The position numbers and the translations under genes are program-made. A stretch of DNA of 13,949 nucleotides. Source: an uncultured Chloroflexota bacterium. Lineage in GTDB: Bacteria; Chloroflexota; Anaerolineae; Caldilineales; Caldilineaceae. The DNA lies in NCBI GenBank assembly GCA_903879975.1, contig CAIRNL010000199.1, positions 1 to 13,949 on the forward strand. The letters are read 5' to 3'. Of the stretch, positions 1 to 7,087 are shown piece after piece. Positions within the stretch are counted from its first letter, which is position 1. The number at the start of each line of letters is the position of its first letter. Under the pieces are notes generated by a model. That model had not been told where the DNA came from, made no database searches, and saw nothing but the letters and a program-made list of their open reading frames with translations.

Positions 1-228
1 GTGACGCTCGTTGCCCTGGGCATCCCTGGCATTTTTGGCGGCGCCATCGTCACGGAACAGATTTTCGCCGTCAACGGCATCGGTCAGTTATTGATCATTT
101 CGATCCAGAGCAACGACCTGCCGGTCGTGCAGACGGTGCTCATGATCTTCGCTGTCCTGGTGGTTTTCTTCAATCTGATCGCCGACATTGCCTACGGGAT
201 TCTGGATCCCCGCATTCGTTACAGTTGA
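1..228 (+). CDS. DppB-like ABC transporter permease, C-terminal fragment
   Basis: This is the last 75 or so residues of an inner-membrane permease of the dipeptide/oligopeptide/nickel ABC family (DppB/OppB side). The frame is open at base 1, so the GTG there is probably an internal codon and the gene begins outside the window. Visible family marks are the short segment GIPGIFGGAIVTEQIF followed by NGIGQLL, then a final hydrophobic helix (about residues 41-63) and the very typical ending LDPRIRYS. It pairs with a partner permease to form the membrane channel, driven by ATPases not seen here. The downstream permease starts 12 bases after this stop, which indicates one operon. The substrate cannot be read from this fragment. 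Confidence 0.9.
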   Translation: MTLVALGIPGIFGGAIVTEQIFAVNGIGQLLIISIQSNDLPVVQTVLMIFAVLVVFFNLIADIAYGILDPRIRYS

Positions 229-239
229 GGGGTTCGACC

Positions 240-1178
240 ATGAGCATTTCTGCAGGGACTACGACATCGCCCAATGTGGAGTTGGGATCGGCGGTCAAAC
301 GCAAACAGCGAACCTTGTGGGGTGACGCCTGGGTTCAGTTTCGCCGCAATCGACTGGCTGTACTTGGCCTGATCCTGATTGCCCTGATCGTGCTGAGTAT
401 TGTGATCGGCCCTTTCGTCTACCGCGTCGACCCCAAGGAGATCAACATCCTTGACGCCAGTGCCTCGCCGTCGCTGAAGCATCCATTCGGCACCGACGAT
501 CTGGGGCGCGATCTGCTGGCGCGCTGCCTGTACGGAGGACGTATTTCCCTGTCGGTGGGCATGTCGGCCATGCTGATCGCCATGTTCTTTGGCACGGCCA
601 TCGGCCTCTTCGCCGGCTATATCGGCAAACTCGACAACATCCTCATGCGCTTTACCGATATGATGCTGACCCTGCCGCAGATTCCGCTTCTGCTCGTGGC
701 CATGTCGCTCTTCCGCGATCCACTGCGGATGCGCTTCGGCCTGGAGATGGGTGCGTTCCTCATGGTCGTGACGATCATCGGAATCTTCGGCTGGATGCCG
801 ACAGCGCGCATGGTGCGCGGTTCCGTGCTTTCGCTCAAGCAGAAAGAGTTCGTTGAAGCGGCGATCAATGTCGGCGTGCGCAACAACGGCATTATGTGGC
901 GACACATCCTGCCCAACATCATGGCGATCATCATTGTGGCAGCAACGCTCTCCGTCGCCAGCGCCATCTTGACCGAATCGACGCTCTCCTTCCTCGGCCT
1001 CGGCTTCCCACCGGATGTGCCGACCTGGGGCAGCCTGCTCTATGAAAATCGCAACTACATGGTCAAGGCGCCGTGGATGGTCATGTTCCCCGGCATCCTC
1101 ATCTCGCTGACGATCCTGGCGATCAACTTCATGGGCGACGGGCTGCGTGATGCGTTGGACCCACGGCAACGCCAATAG
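240..1178 (+). CDS. DppC-like ABC transporter permease
   Basis: Inner-membrane permease of 312 residues, the DppC/OppC partner of the preceding DppB-like protein in a peptide-type ABC importer. The N-terminus is a polar cytoplasmic tail, followed by a first membrane helix (about residues 38-60), the family phrase HPFGTDDLGRDLLAR, and further helices. The EAA loop that docks the ATPase reads EFVEAAINVG...RHILPN, and the C-terminus LGLGFPPDVPTWG...GDGLRDALDPRQRQ is classic for the family. I chose ATG 240 because GAGGGG at 227-232 lies seven bases upstream as a ribosome site; a TTG at 225 in the same frame overlaps the previous stop and is less likely. A candidate terminator follows at 1198-1239. 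Family assignment is firm; the transported substrate is unknown. Confidence 0.93.
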   Translation: MSISAGTTTSPNVELGSAVKRKQRTLWGDAWVQFRRNRLAVLGLILIALIVLSIVIGPFVYRVDPKEINILDASASPSLKHPFGTDDLGRDLLARCLYGGRISLSVGMSAMLIAMFFGTAIGLFAGYIGKLDNILMRFTDMMLTLPQIPLLLVAMSLFRDPLRMRFGLEMGAFLMVVTIIGIFGWMPTARMVRGSVLSLKQKEFVEAAINVGVRNNGIMWRHILPNIMAIIIVAATLSVASAILTESTLSFLGLGFPPDVPTWGSLLYENRNYMVKAPWMVMFPGILISLTILAINFMGDGLRDALDPRQRQ

Positions 1179-1197
1179 CACGGCCGCCTATCGTCCA

Positions 1198-1239
1198 GAC
1201 AGGGAAGGCAGCAGATAGATTTGCCAACCCTGTCCTTTT
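1198..1239 (+). terminator. Candidate intrinsic terminator after first permease pair
   Basis: GACAGGG (1198-1204) pairs with CCCTGTC (1228-1234). Inside, GGCA (1207-1210) pairs with TGCC (1222-1225), with AA opposite AA between the two stems and an 11-base loop. The hairpin is followed by CTTTT. It lies 20 bases after the dppC-like stop and just before a candidate promoter, which fits the end of one transcription unit. The short T run and interrupted stem make this moderate evidence only. Confidence 0.42.
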
Positions 1240-1245
1240 GGGGAT

Positions 1246-1274
1246 TTGCCACACCGCCTATTTTCCAGTATTGT
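1246..1274 (+). promoter_or_regulatory. Candidate sigma70-type promoter for the binding-protein operon
   Basis: TTGCCA at 1246-1251 and TATTGT at 1269-1274 are separated by 17 bases, a good match to -35 and -10 elements. Initiation would fall near 1281, giving a leader of about 90 bases before the ATG at 1373. The -35 region overlaps the second copy of a 9-base direct repeat, GATTTGCCA at 1218-1226 and 1243-1251 (25-base offset), which could be a regulator site or chance. The gap from 1179 to 1372 holds this, the preceding candidate terminator and nothing else I can identify. Confidence 0.4.
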
Positions 1275-1372
1275 TAAGCGCCACGGCAGCGAAAGTTGAT
1301 CTACGTCCTCGAACATCGCTGAAGTGAGTATCGTTATCCATCACCTCATCCAATTCCTGAAAGGAGAGCCTA

Positions 1373-3076
1373 ATGACACGCAAGCTGATGTTCTTGCTCA
1401 GCATGATGCTGATCCTGGGTCTCGTTGTCGGCGGCTGTGCTGCCCCAGCGGGAACCACCGGCGCCCCTGCTGAGCAACCGGAGGCTGCTACAGAGGCAGC
1501 ACCCGAAGCAGCCCCGGCTGGCCCATTCGAACCCATGGTCATGGCCGCCGAAAACTGTGACTACGGCGGCGAGTTCCAGTCCATCGAAGCCGTCGACGAA
1601 AAGACTGTCAAGTTCACCCTCTGCTATCCAGACCCAGCCTTCCCATCTAAGGCTGCGTTCTCATCCTTTGCCATCAACGACGCAGAATACCTCGAGGCAA
1701 TGGGCGGCGGCGGTGAACTGGTCGAGAAACCCAACGGCACCGGCCCCTATAAGCTGGTAGAATGGCTGCGTGGCGACCAGATCATCTTCGAACGCAACGA
1801 CGATTTTTGGGGTGAGCCCGCCATTGCGCAGACGCTCGTCTTCCGCTGGGGGGCAGAGAGCGCCCAGCGCCTGGTCGAGTTGCAGGCCGGCACCGTCGAC
1901 GGCATCGACAATCCGGGGCCAGATGACTTCGCCGTCATCGAAGGCGATGCCAATCTGCAACTCGCACAGCGCAACGGCACCAATATTTTCTACTTGGGCA
2001 TGAACAACACCTACCCGCCGTTTGACAATGAGCGCGTGCGGCAGGCATTTGCCATGGCCATCGACCGCCAGCGCCTGGTCGACAACTTCTATCCGCCGGG
2101 ATCGTCAGTGGCTACACAGTTCATGCCGCCGTCCATCTTTGGCTACAGCGCAGGCCAGACCTGGTACGACTACAATCCCGACGAAGCCAAGAAGATCCTG
2201 GAAGAAGAAGGAGTGCTGCCCGGCTTCAAGACCACCATCACCTACCGAGATGTGGTGCGCGGCTACCTGCCCAACCCAGGTGTCGTTGCCCAGGACATCC
2301 AGGCCCAGCTCGCCGACATCGGCATCGAGGCTGAAATTGTGGTCATGGAATCCGGTGCCTTCCTCGACGCAGCAGACCGCGGCGAGCTCGATGGCCTGCA
2401 CATGCTCGGCTGGGGCGCCGACTACCCGGATGCCACCAACTTCCTGGACTTCCACTTCGGCCCCGGTGCCTCAGCTCAGTTCGGTGAAGGCTTCCCGGAT
2501 ATCTGGGAGGTCTTGCAGGAAGGCGCTACCAAATCCGAGGCGCAAGATCGCCAGCCGTGGTACGACCAGGCCAACGAGTTGATCAAGCAGCATGTGCCGA
2601 TGATCCCGATCGCGCACGGCGGCAACGGTGCAGCATTCAAGGCCGATGTCGAGGGCGCCTATGCCTCAGACATTGGCGCCGAGCAGTTTGCGCTGATGAA
2701 CCCTGGCGGTCGCGACACGTTGGTCTGGATGCAGAATGGAGAGCCGCCAGGACTCTACTGTGCAGACGAGAGTGACGGCGAAGCGCTGCGCGCCTGCGAG
2801 CAGATCCTGCAGTCGCTGTTGGCCTATGAGCCGGGCACAGGCAAGGTCGTTGCTTCGCTGGCCACAGACTGGACAGCCAACGACGAGCTGACCGAATGGA
2901 CCTTCACGCTGCGCGACGGCGTCAAGTTCCACAACGGCGCCACACTCGACGCCAACGATGTGGTGCTCTCCTACGGTGTGCAGTGGGATGCCTCGCACCC
3001 GCTGCATGTGGGCCGCGACGGCAGCTTCAGCTACTTCCCTGGTCTTTTCGGCGGCTTCCTGAACGCGCCAGAATAG
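1373..3076 (+). CDS. Peptide-type ABC transporter substrate-binding lipoprotein, circularly permuted
   Basis: A 567-residue family-5 (DppA/OppA-like) binding protein that captures substrate outside the membrane and delivers it to the permeases. ATG 1373 is preceded by AAGGAGA (1361-1367). A signal peptide ends in the lipobox VGGC, with Cys22 as the lipid anchor, followed by an Ala/Pro/Glu-rich linker to about residue 60. Order is unusual. Residues about 63-447 match the middle and C-terminal parts of DppA: SIEAVDEKTVKFTL, GTGPY (122-126), and Arg296 and Asp350, which by eye align with the DppA Arg355 and Asp408 that hold the dipeptide. Residues 448-567 (DTLVWMQNGEPPGLYC..., LRDGVKFHNG, ANDVVLSY) match the normal mature N-terminus. 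This is a circular permutation within one open frame. Cys62, 84, 463 and 475 could form disulfides. Two permease genes follow after a hairpin. The family is certain; the substrate is unproven. Confidence 0.93.
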   Translation: MTRKLMFLLSMMLILGLVVGGCAAPAGTTGAPAEQPEAATEAAPEAAPAGPFEPMVMAAENCDYGGEFQSIEAVDEKTVKFTLCYPDPAFPSKAAFSSFAINDAEYLEAMGGGGELVEKPNGTGPYKLVEWLRGDQIIFERNDDFWGEPAIAQTLVFRWGAESAQRLVELQAGTVDGIDNPGPDDFAVIEGDANLQLAQRNGTNIFYLGMNNTYPPFDNERVRQAFAMAIDRQRLVDNFYPPGSSVATQFMPPSIFGYSAGQTWYDYNPDEAKKILEEEGVLPGFKTTITYRDVVRGYLPNPGVVAQDIQAQLADIGIEAEIVVMESGAFLDAADRGELDGLHMLGWGADYPDATNFLDFHFGPGASAQFGEGFPDIWEVLQEGATKSEAQDRQPWYDQANELIKQHVPMIPIAHGGNGAAFKADVEGAYASDIGAEQFALMNPGGRDTLVWMQNGEPPGLYCADESDGEALRACEQILQSLLAYEPGTGKVVASLATDWTANDELTEWTFTLRDGVKFHNGATLDANDVVLSYGVQWDASHPLHVGRDGSFSYFPGLFGGFLNAPE

Positions 3077-3104
3077 ACGGCGGGGGAGCGTTCGATTCGT
3101 TCGA

Positions 3105-3141
3105 CACTCTGCCAGGAAGCTCACCGCTTCCTGGCAGAGTG
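3105..3141 (+). repeat. Perfect 16-bp inverted repeat (hairpin) between binding protein and permease genes
   Basis: CACTCTGCCAGGAAGC (3105-3120) and GCTTCCTGGCAGAGTG (3126-3141) pair perfectly around the loop TCACC. No T run follows on either strand, so it is not a canonical intrinsic terminator. It sits 28 bases after the binding-protein stop and 42 bases before the permease start. In known transport operons, such as malE-malF, hairpins at this place protect upstream mRNA and lower permease output; that role is inferred here. The rest of the 3077-3183 gap shows no other signal. Confidence 0.8.
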
Positions 3142-3183
3142 ACAACAAAACGCAAAAATCCATCGATTACATAGAAACCAGCC

Positions 3184-4260
3184 TTGATACGCTATATTGC
3201 CCGGCGAGTTGCGCTCGCTATCCCAGTCCTCATTGGCATCCTCTTTATTACATTTGTGCTCAATCGCCTGATTCCAGGCGATCCCTGCCGTGCCATGCTG
3301 GGCGAGAAGGCAACTGACGAAATCTGTGAGGCCTTTTCCAAGCGCTATGGGCTCGACCAGCCATTGATCATCCAATTTAGCTACTACCTGGGACGTGTCT
3401 TCACCGGCGATCTCGGCGACTCGATGCGCTTCGGCCGCCCAGTGACCGACATGCTGATGGAGCGCTTGCCGGTCACGATCGAGCTTGCACTGCTATCACT
3501 GTTGGTCGCCACCATCGTCGGGATGATCCTGGGTGTCATTGCTGCCTATTGGCAGAACTCGCCGGTCGATCTCTTCACGATGATCTTTGCCAACCTTGGC
3601 GTCTCGATCCCCGTTTTCGTGCTGGGCCTGCTGTCTGCCTATCTCTTTGCCGTCGTCCTGAAGGACACGCCCTTCTCGCTGCCGCCGTCCGGCAGGCTCA
3701 CCGCCGGCGTGCGCGTGCAGCCGATTGCGGTTGCCTGGGGAATGGAGGACTTGAGCGGGCCACTGCGCGGTCTGCTGGATTTCTTCTCGCAGATGTACGT
3801 GATCAACGGCGCTGTCACGCTGAATTGGAAGCTTTTCTCCGATGCAGCGCGCCACCTGATCCTGCCCGTCATCGTACTGTCGACCATTTCCATGTCGGTC
3901 ATCGCCCGCATGACTCGCTCCAGCCTACTCGAAGTCATGAACCTTGACTACATGCGCACGGCGCGCGCCAAGGGACTCAACGAGCGCAATGTGGTTTTCC
4001 GCCATGCGATGCGCAACGCGCTGCTGCCGGTGGTCACTGTCATCGGGCTGTCGCTGGGCGCCCTCTTGAGCGGAGCCGTCTTGACCGAGACCATTTTTGG
4101 TCTGACGGGCGTCGGTCGCACCATGTTCGATGCTATTTCGTCGCGTGACTACGGGGTCATCCAGGGCTTCACATTGGTGATTGCGTTCACCTATGTCGCT
4201 GTCAACCTATTCGTCGATATCTCCTACGCCGTGCTCGATCCACGGATCCGCCTGAGCTAG
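3184..4260 (+). CDS. DppB-like ABC transporter permease
   Basis: Inner-membrane permease of 358 residues, DppB/OppB type. The start is TTG at 3184, read as Met, and gives the standard opening IRYIARRVALAIPVLIGI...LIPGDP. No in-frame ATG gives that opening, and no strong ribosome site is visible. The typical elements are present: the GLDQPL...YYLGRVFTGDLGDS region, a helix followed by the EAA-type loop DYMRTARAKG...RHAMRNALLP (about residues 255-282), GAVLTETIFGLTGVG, and the ending LDPRIRLS. A loop of about 50 residues between membrane helices (residues about 160-215) is common in this branch. It is the second gene of the binding-protein operon, with dppC-like following 22 bases later. The substrate is not readable from the sequence. 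Confidence 0.93.
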   Translation: MIRYIARRVALAIPVLIGILFITFVLNRLIPGDPCRAMLGEKATDEICEAFSKRYGLDQPLIIQFSYYLGRVFTGDLGDSMRFGRPVTDMLMERLPVTIELALLSLLVATIVGMILGVIAAYWQNSPVDLFTMIFANLGVSIPVFVLGLLSAYLFAVVLKDTPFSLPPSGRLTAGVRVQPIAVAWGMEDLSGPLRGLLDFFSQMYVINGAVTLNWKLFSDAARHLILPVIVLSTISMSVIARMTRSSLLEVMNLDYMRTARAKGLNERNVVFRHAMRNALLPVVTVIGLSLGALLSGAVLTETIFGLTGVGRTMFDAISSRDYGVIQGFTLVIAFTYVAVNLFVDISYAVLDPRIRLS

Positions 4261-4282
4261 GACAGCCAGCACCTGATAGACC

Positions 4283-5224
4283 ATGAGCACCACGACTGCA
4301 ACGCCACCAGCGACTGTTGAACCGATCTTCAATACCAAACCACGCGGACTTTGGAGCACGGCTCTGCGCCGGCTCTTTCAGCGCCGTTCTGCCATCATCG
4401 GCATGATCATCCTGGCTGGCCTCATCCTCGTCGCCCTCTTTGCCCCGGTGCTCGCCACGCATGACCCAGTCAAATCGTTGATCGGCGTGGAGGATGTGCA
4501 AAAACGATCGGCGCCATGCATCCATCTGCTGGGCTGCCCGGCCGATCAGCCACAACACCTTTTTGGCCTCGACGGCAACGTGCGCGACCTCTACAGCCGC
4601 ATCCTATATGGGGCACGCCTATCGTTGCTGGTCGGCATCGTCTCGGTCGGGTTCGCAATCCTGATCGGAGCCACACTGGGCGCACTGTCGGGGTACACGG
4701 GCGGCTACACGGATACGCTGCTCATGGGACTCATGGATATTCTACTGGCGTTTCCCAGCCTGATTCTGGCTATCGGCATCGTCACCGTGCTGGGACCTGG
4801 CCTGATCAATACACTCCTGGCCATCGGTATCGTCAGCATTCCAGTCTACGCCCGTATCATGCGCTCGAGCGTGCTGTCGATCAAGCAGCAGGATTACGTC
4901 ATGGCCGACCGCTCGATCGGCGTCCCGGCAGGCCGTATCCTCTTCGGCAATATCCTCCCCAATGCGCTCACACCGCTCGTGGTGCAGGGCACACTGGGCA
5001 TTGCCGTGGCCATTCTCGACGCAGCAGCGCTCTCCTTTCTCGGCCTGGGCGCGCAGCCGCCGACACCGGAGTGGGGATCGATGATTGGTCAGGAGCGCAA
5101 CCAGGTCTTCACGGCCCCGCACCTGATCATCTTCCCCGGTATCGCACTGATCCTCACCGTGCTCGGCTTCAACCTGCTCGGCGACGGCCTGCGCGACGCG
5201 CTGGACGTCCGGCAACGCTCCTGA
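4283..5224 (+). CDS. DppC-like ABC transporter permease
   Basis: Inner-membrane permease of 313 residues that pairs with the preceding DppB-like protein. ATG 4283 is the first good start; the upstream ribosome site is weak. After a first helix (about residues 36-56) the outward loop is extended and contains CIHLLGC (Cys79 and Cys85), then a modified family phrase HLFGLDGNVRDLYSR in place of the usual HPFGTDxxGRD. The EAA loop (about residues 203-226) reads DYVMADRSIG...ILPN, so the usual Glu-Ala-Ala is degenerate, unlike the first DppC-like protein of the window. The C-terminus LGLGAQPPTPEWG...GDGLRDALDVRQRS is typical. It ends three bases from the stop of the convergent neighbour. No ATPase gene follows, so the ATPases are presumably shared from another locus. 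Confidence 0.92.
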   Translation: MSTTTATPPATVEPIFNTKPRGLWSTALRRLFQRRSAIIGMIILAGLILVALFAPVLATHDPVKSLIGVEDVQKRSAPCIHLLGCPADQPQHLFGLDGNVRDLYSRILYGARLSLLVGIVSVGFAILIGATLGALSGYTGGYTDTLLMGLMDILLAFPSLILAIGIVTVLGPGLINTLLAIGIVSIPVYARIMRSSVLSIKQQDYVMADRSIGVPAGRILFGNILPNALTPLVVQGTLGIAVAILDAAALSFLGLGAQPPTPEWGSMIGQERNQVFTAPHLIIFPGIALILTVLGFNLLGDGLRDALDVRQRS

Positions 5225-5227
5225 GGC

Positions 5228-6229
5228 TCATTCCACCAACCCAAGCTGCCCACGCATGGCGCCGTCAAAATCACCGATAAAAGTCCACCAATTGCTCAGC
5301 GGCCGCCCGTGCCATGTCAACCCATGATCTGCGCCAGGCAGGCTCTGCATCCAGTAGAGGAACCACTGCAGGCTGTCGCCGTTCCAGCGATCGCAGTTGA
5401 TCGGAATTTTCTGCCCGCCGCCATCTGGCCGCCAGTCCTCGATGTCGCTCCAGACGACACTGCGGTTACACCAGTCATAGTCGCGCACGCCGTTAGGCGG
5501 ATAGTGCGCCCAGCCGCAACGCCCTTCACCGGGCCTGCCGACAAAGCGGTTCCAGAACAGGTCAGGGTCAACGTAGCGCAGGACCGCCTCAATCTGATGC
5601 ATGTGATCCTCGACGGCCTCTGATGTCCCACGGCCATAGTTGTAGTGATAGACGGTGTAGGTGCGGTCGAAGACGGGCAGATCGTACGAGTCGCGGTCAC
5701 TGTTGCTGATGTCACCCCACGGCCCAGCCATGTTTGACTCCCACAGATCGATGGCGCCGCCGTGATAGCCCCAAATCCAGATTTCCTTGACGCCATGCCC
5801 TGTCACCCACGTGCGCGCATCGATGCGTTCCATGACAGCGTTATAGTCGGTCATGGGCACAGGATGGCCGGGCTTGCGCCAGGTTGGAAGCGGTTCAAGG
5901 AACTCCAGGCGCTCGACCACACTGTAGCGCAGGCTGGGCGCTGCCGACGGGTTCCTGTAGATACGAAAGCAGCTGCCTTGCTCCAGCGTATCGATCACGC
6001 GGCGTGTCGTGGCTTGCACGTGCGCTCGAATACTCTCCAGGGAGCCGCCCACGTCGCCGGTCACGGAGCGGTCAATGTTGCCGTTGCGGGTCGGGAAATA
6101 GTGAACGAGCAGCACAGGCACTTCCAACGGAAGGAATCCCGGCCGGGGCATAGCTGCCCCGGCCGGTGGGTCGACCTTGCTGTTCAGCGTACCCAGAAAC
6201 TGTCGAAGCCAGTTCATAGCTGCACTCAT
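5228..6229 (-). CDS. Tryptophan-rich conserved-looking protein of unknown function
   Basis: A 333-residue protein that I cannot assign to a named family. It has 18 tryptophans (about 5 percent) and several motif-like stretches: VPVLLVHYFPTRNG (about 37-50), KEIWIWGYHGG (148-158), HYNYGRGTSEAVEDHMHQIE (195-214), RCGWAHYPPNG (237-247), VWSDIEDWRPDGGG (259-272), INCDRWNG (277-284) and LSNWWTFIGDFD (311-322). The His, Asp and Glu residues in these blocks (His156, His209, His211, His242, Asp262, Glu264, Asp265) could form a metal or active site, but that is a guess. No signal peptide is visible and an in-frame stop lies 18 bases upstream of ATG 6229, so the protein is cytoplasmic or has lost an N-terminal export signal. 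A second Met is at residue 5. It converges on the transporter operon with a 3-base gap. The 6230-6467 gap holds the sodA terminator and no convincing gene. Confidence 0.8.
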   Translation of the reverse strand: MSAAMNWLRQFLGTLNSKVDPPAGAAMPRPGFLPLEVPVLLVHYFPTRNGNIDRSVTGDVGGSLESIRAHVQATTRRVIDTLEQGSCFRIYRNPSAAPSLRYSVVERLEFLEPLPTWRKPGHPVPMTDYNAVMERIDARTWVTGHGVKEIWIWGYHGGAIDLWESNMAGPWGDISNSDRDSYDLPVFDRTYTVYHYNYGRGTSEAVEDHMHQIEAVLRYVDPDLFWNRFVGRPGEGRCGWAHYPPNGVRDYDWCNRSVVWSDIEDWRPDGGGQKIPINCDRWNGDSLQWFLYWMQSLPGADHGLTWHGRPLSNWWTFIGDFDGAMRGQLGLVE

Positions 6230-6373
6230 TGTGCCGGCAGAGCGCTACATGCCGCCATGATCGGCATGCCCAACATGGCCTGCCGCCATACATAGGTCGC
6301 AGTCGTGTTGTTGAGCAGCGCATCGGCAGCCTGTCGATGAATCAGAGTCGAGGAGATGGCCGTGTGTCGCATG

Positions 6374-6415
6374 TCAAAATAGAGGGTGGGGGCGCCTCTC
6401 GCCGCGCCCCCACCC
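6374..6415 (-). terminator. Intrinsic terminator downstream of sodA
   Basis: GGGTGGGGGCGC (6384-6395) pairs perfectly over 12 bases with GCGCCCCCACCC (6404-6415) around an 8-base loop. On the minus strand the hairpin is followed by TCTATTTTGA (6383 down to 6374), a T-rich tail. It lies 52 bases after the superoxide dismutase stop in the right orientation, so sodA is probably monocistronic and the downstream unknown gene needs its own promoter. Confidence 0.75.
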
Positions 6416-6467
6416 ATCCTACTGCTTTTCAGCCGAGCACGGCCGTCGCAGACCTATCTTGCTTGCC

Positions 6468-7076
6468 TTATCGCGCACCAGCATGGTTCCTGGCAACTTC
6501 GTCCCAGTTGACGACGTTCCACCATGCGCCGACATAGTCCGGACGGCGGTTCTGATAGTGCAGATAATAGGCATGTTCCCAGACATCCAGACCCAGGATC
6601 GGGGTATCGCCCTGCATGTACGGGCTGTCCTGGTTCGCCGTGCTGTAGACATCCAGATCACCGCCAGGCTTGACGACCAGCCATGCCCAGCCGCTGCCGA
6701 AGCGCCCGCCAGCAGCGGCAGCAAAAACTTTCTTGAACTCATCGAAGCTGCCCCACTTGGCGTCGATTGCGCCGGCCAGTGTGCCGGCAGGGGCGCCGCC
6801 TGCGTTGGGCGCCATGATCTTCCAAAAGAGGCTGTGATTGGCGTGGCCGCCACCGTTGTTGCGCACTACCGTGCGGATGGTTTCCGGTACATCAGCGATC
6901 TGGCGGCAGATGTCCTCGATGCTCATGTTCTCCCACGCTGTTCCTGCCACCGCATTATTCAGGTTGTTGACATAGGCCTGATGATGCTTGGTGCGGTGAA
7001 TGTTCATCGTGCGCTCATCGATCGTGGGCTCCAGCGCATTCTCACCATAGGGCAGGTCGGGCAATGTAAAGGCCAT
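6468..7076 (-). CDS. sodA: Superoxide dismutase, Mn/Fe family (Mn type)
   Basis: A 202-residue enzyme that converts superoxide to oxygen and hydrogen peroxide in the cytoplasm. The sequence opens with the family start TLPDLPYGENALEP, and the metal ligands are in place: His27 (MNIHRTKHH), His81 (GGHANHSLFW), and Asp164 and His168 (LDVWEHAYY). Gly77 and Gln149 occupy the positions that distinguish manganese from iron enzymes, where iron types usually have Gln in the first block, so I call it Mn-type; cambialistic activity cannot be excluded. The length is normal. ATG 7076 has a strong AAGGAGGA ribosome site five bases upstream. No export signal is seen. It is transcribed away from its own candidate operator at 7122-7136 and ends before a good terminator. 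Confidence 0.96.
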   Translation of the reverse strand: MAFTLPDLPYGENALEPTIDERTMNIHRTKHHQAYVNNLNNAVAGTAWENMSIEDICRQIADVPETIRTVVRNNGGGHANHSLFWKIMAPNAGGAPAGTLAGAIDAKWGSFDEFKKVFAAAAGGRFGSGWAWLVVKPGGDLDVYSTANQDSPYMQGDTPILGLDVWEHAYYLHYQNRRPDYVGAWWNVVNWDEVARNHAGAR

Positions 7077-7087
7077 AGAATCCTCCT

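Noticed and set aside
219..1181. A 320-codon open frame on the minus strand opposite the first DppC-like gene
   Set aside because: The translation is rich in His, Asp, Gln and Arg with no recognisable motif and mirrors the plus-strand permease codon for codon; it is an antisense shadow from high GC content.
1373..3076. The rotated order of the binding protein as an assembly or frameshift artefact
   Set aside because: The entire rotated order lies in one uninterrupted frame with a normal ribosome site, lipobox and junctions at surface-like positions, so misassembly is unlikely, although only independent reads could exclude it.
4516..5280. A 254-codon plus-strand frame inside the second DppC-like gene
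   Set aside because: Its composition (Arg, His, Pro) is that of an out-of-frame GC-rich reading; the real permease frame is certain.
6226..6417. A 63-codon minus-strand frame whose stop overlaps the start of the Trp-rich gene
   Set aside because: It begins within the sodA terminator hairpin, has no ribosome site and no motif; the overlap is probably chance.
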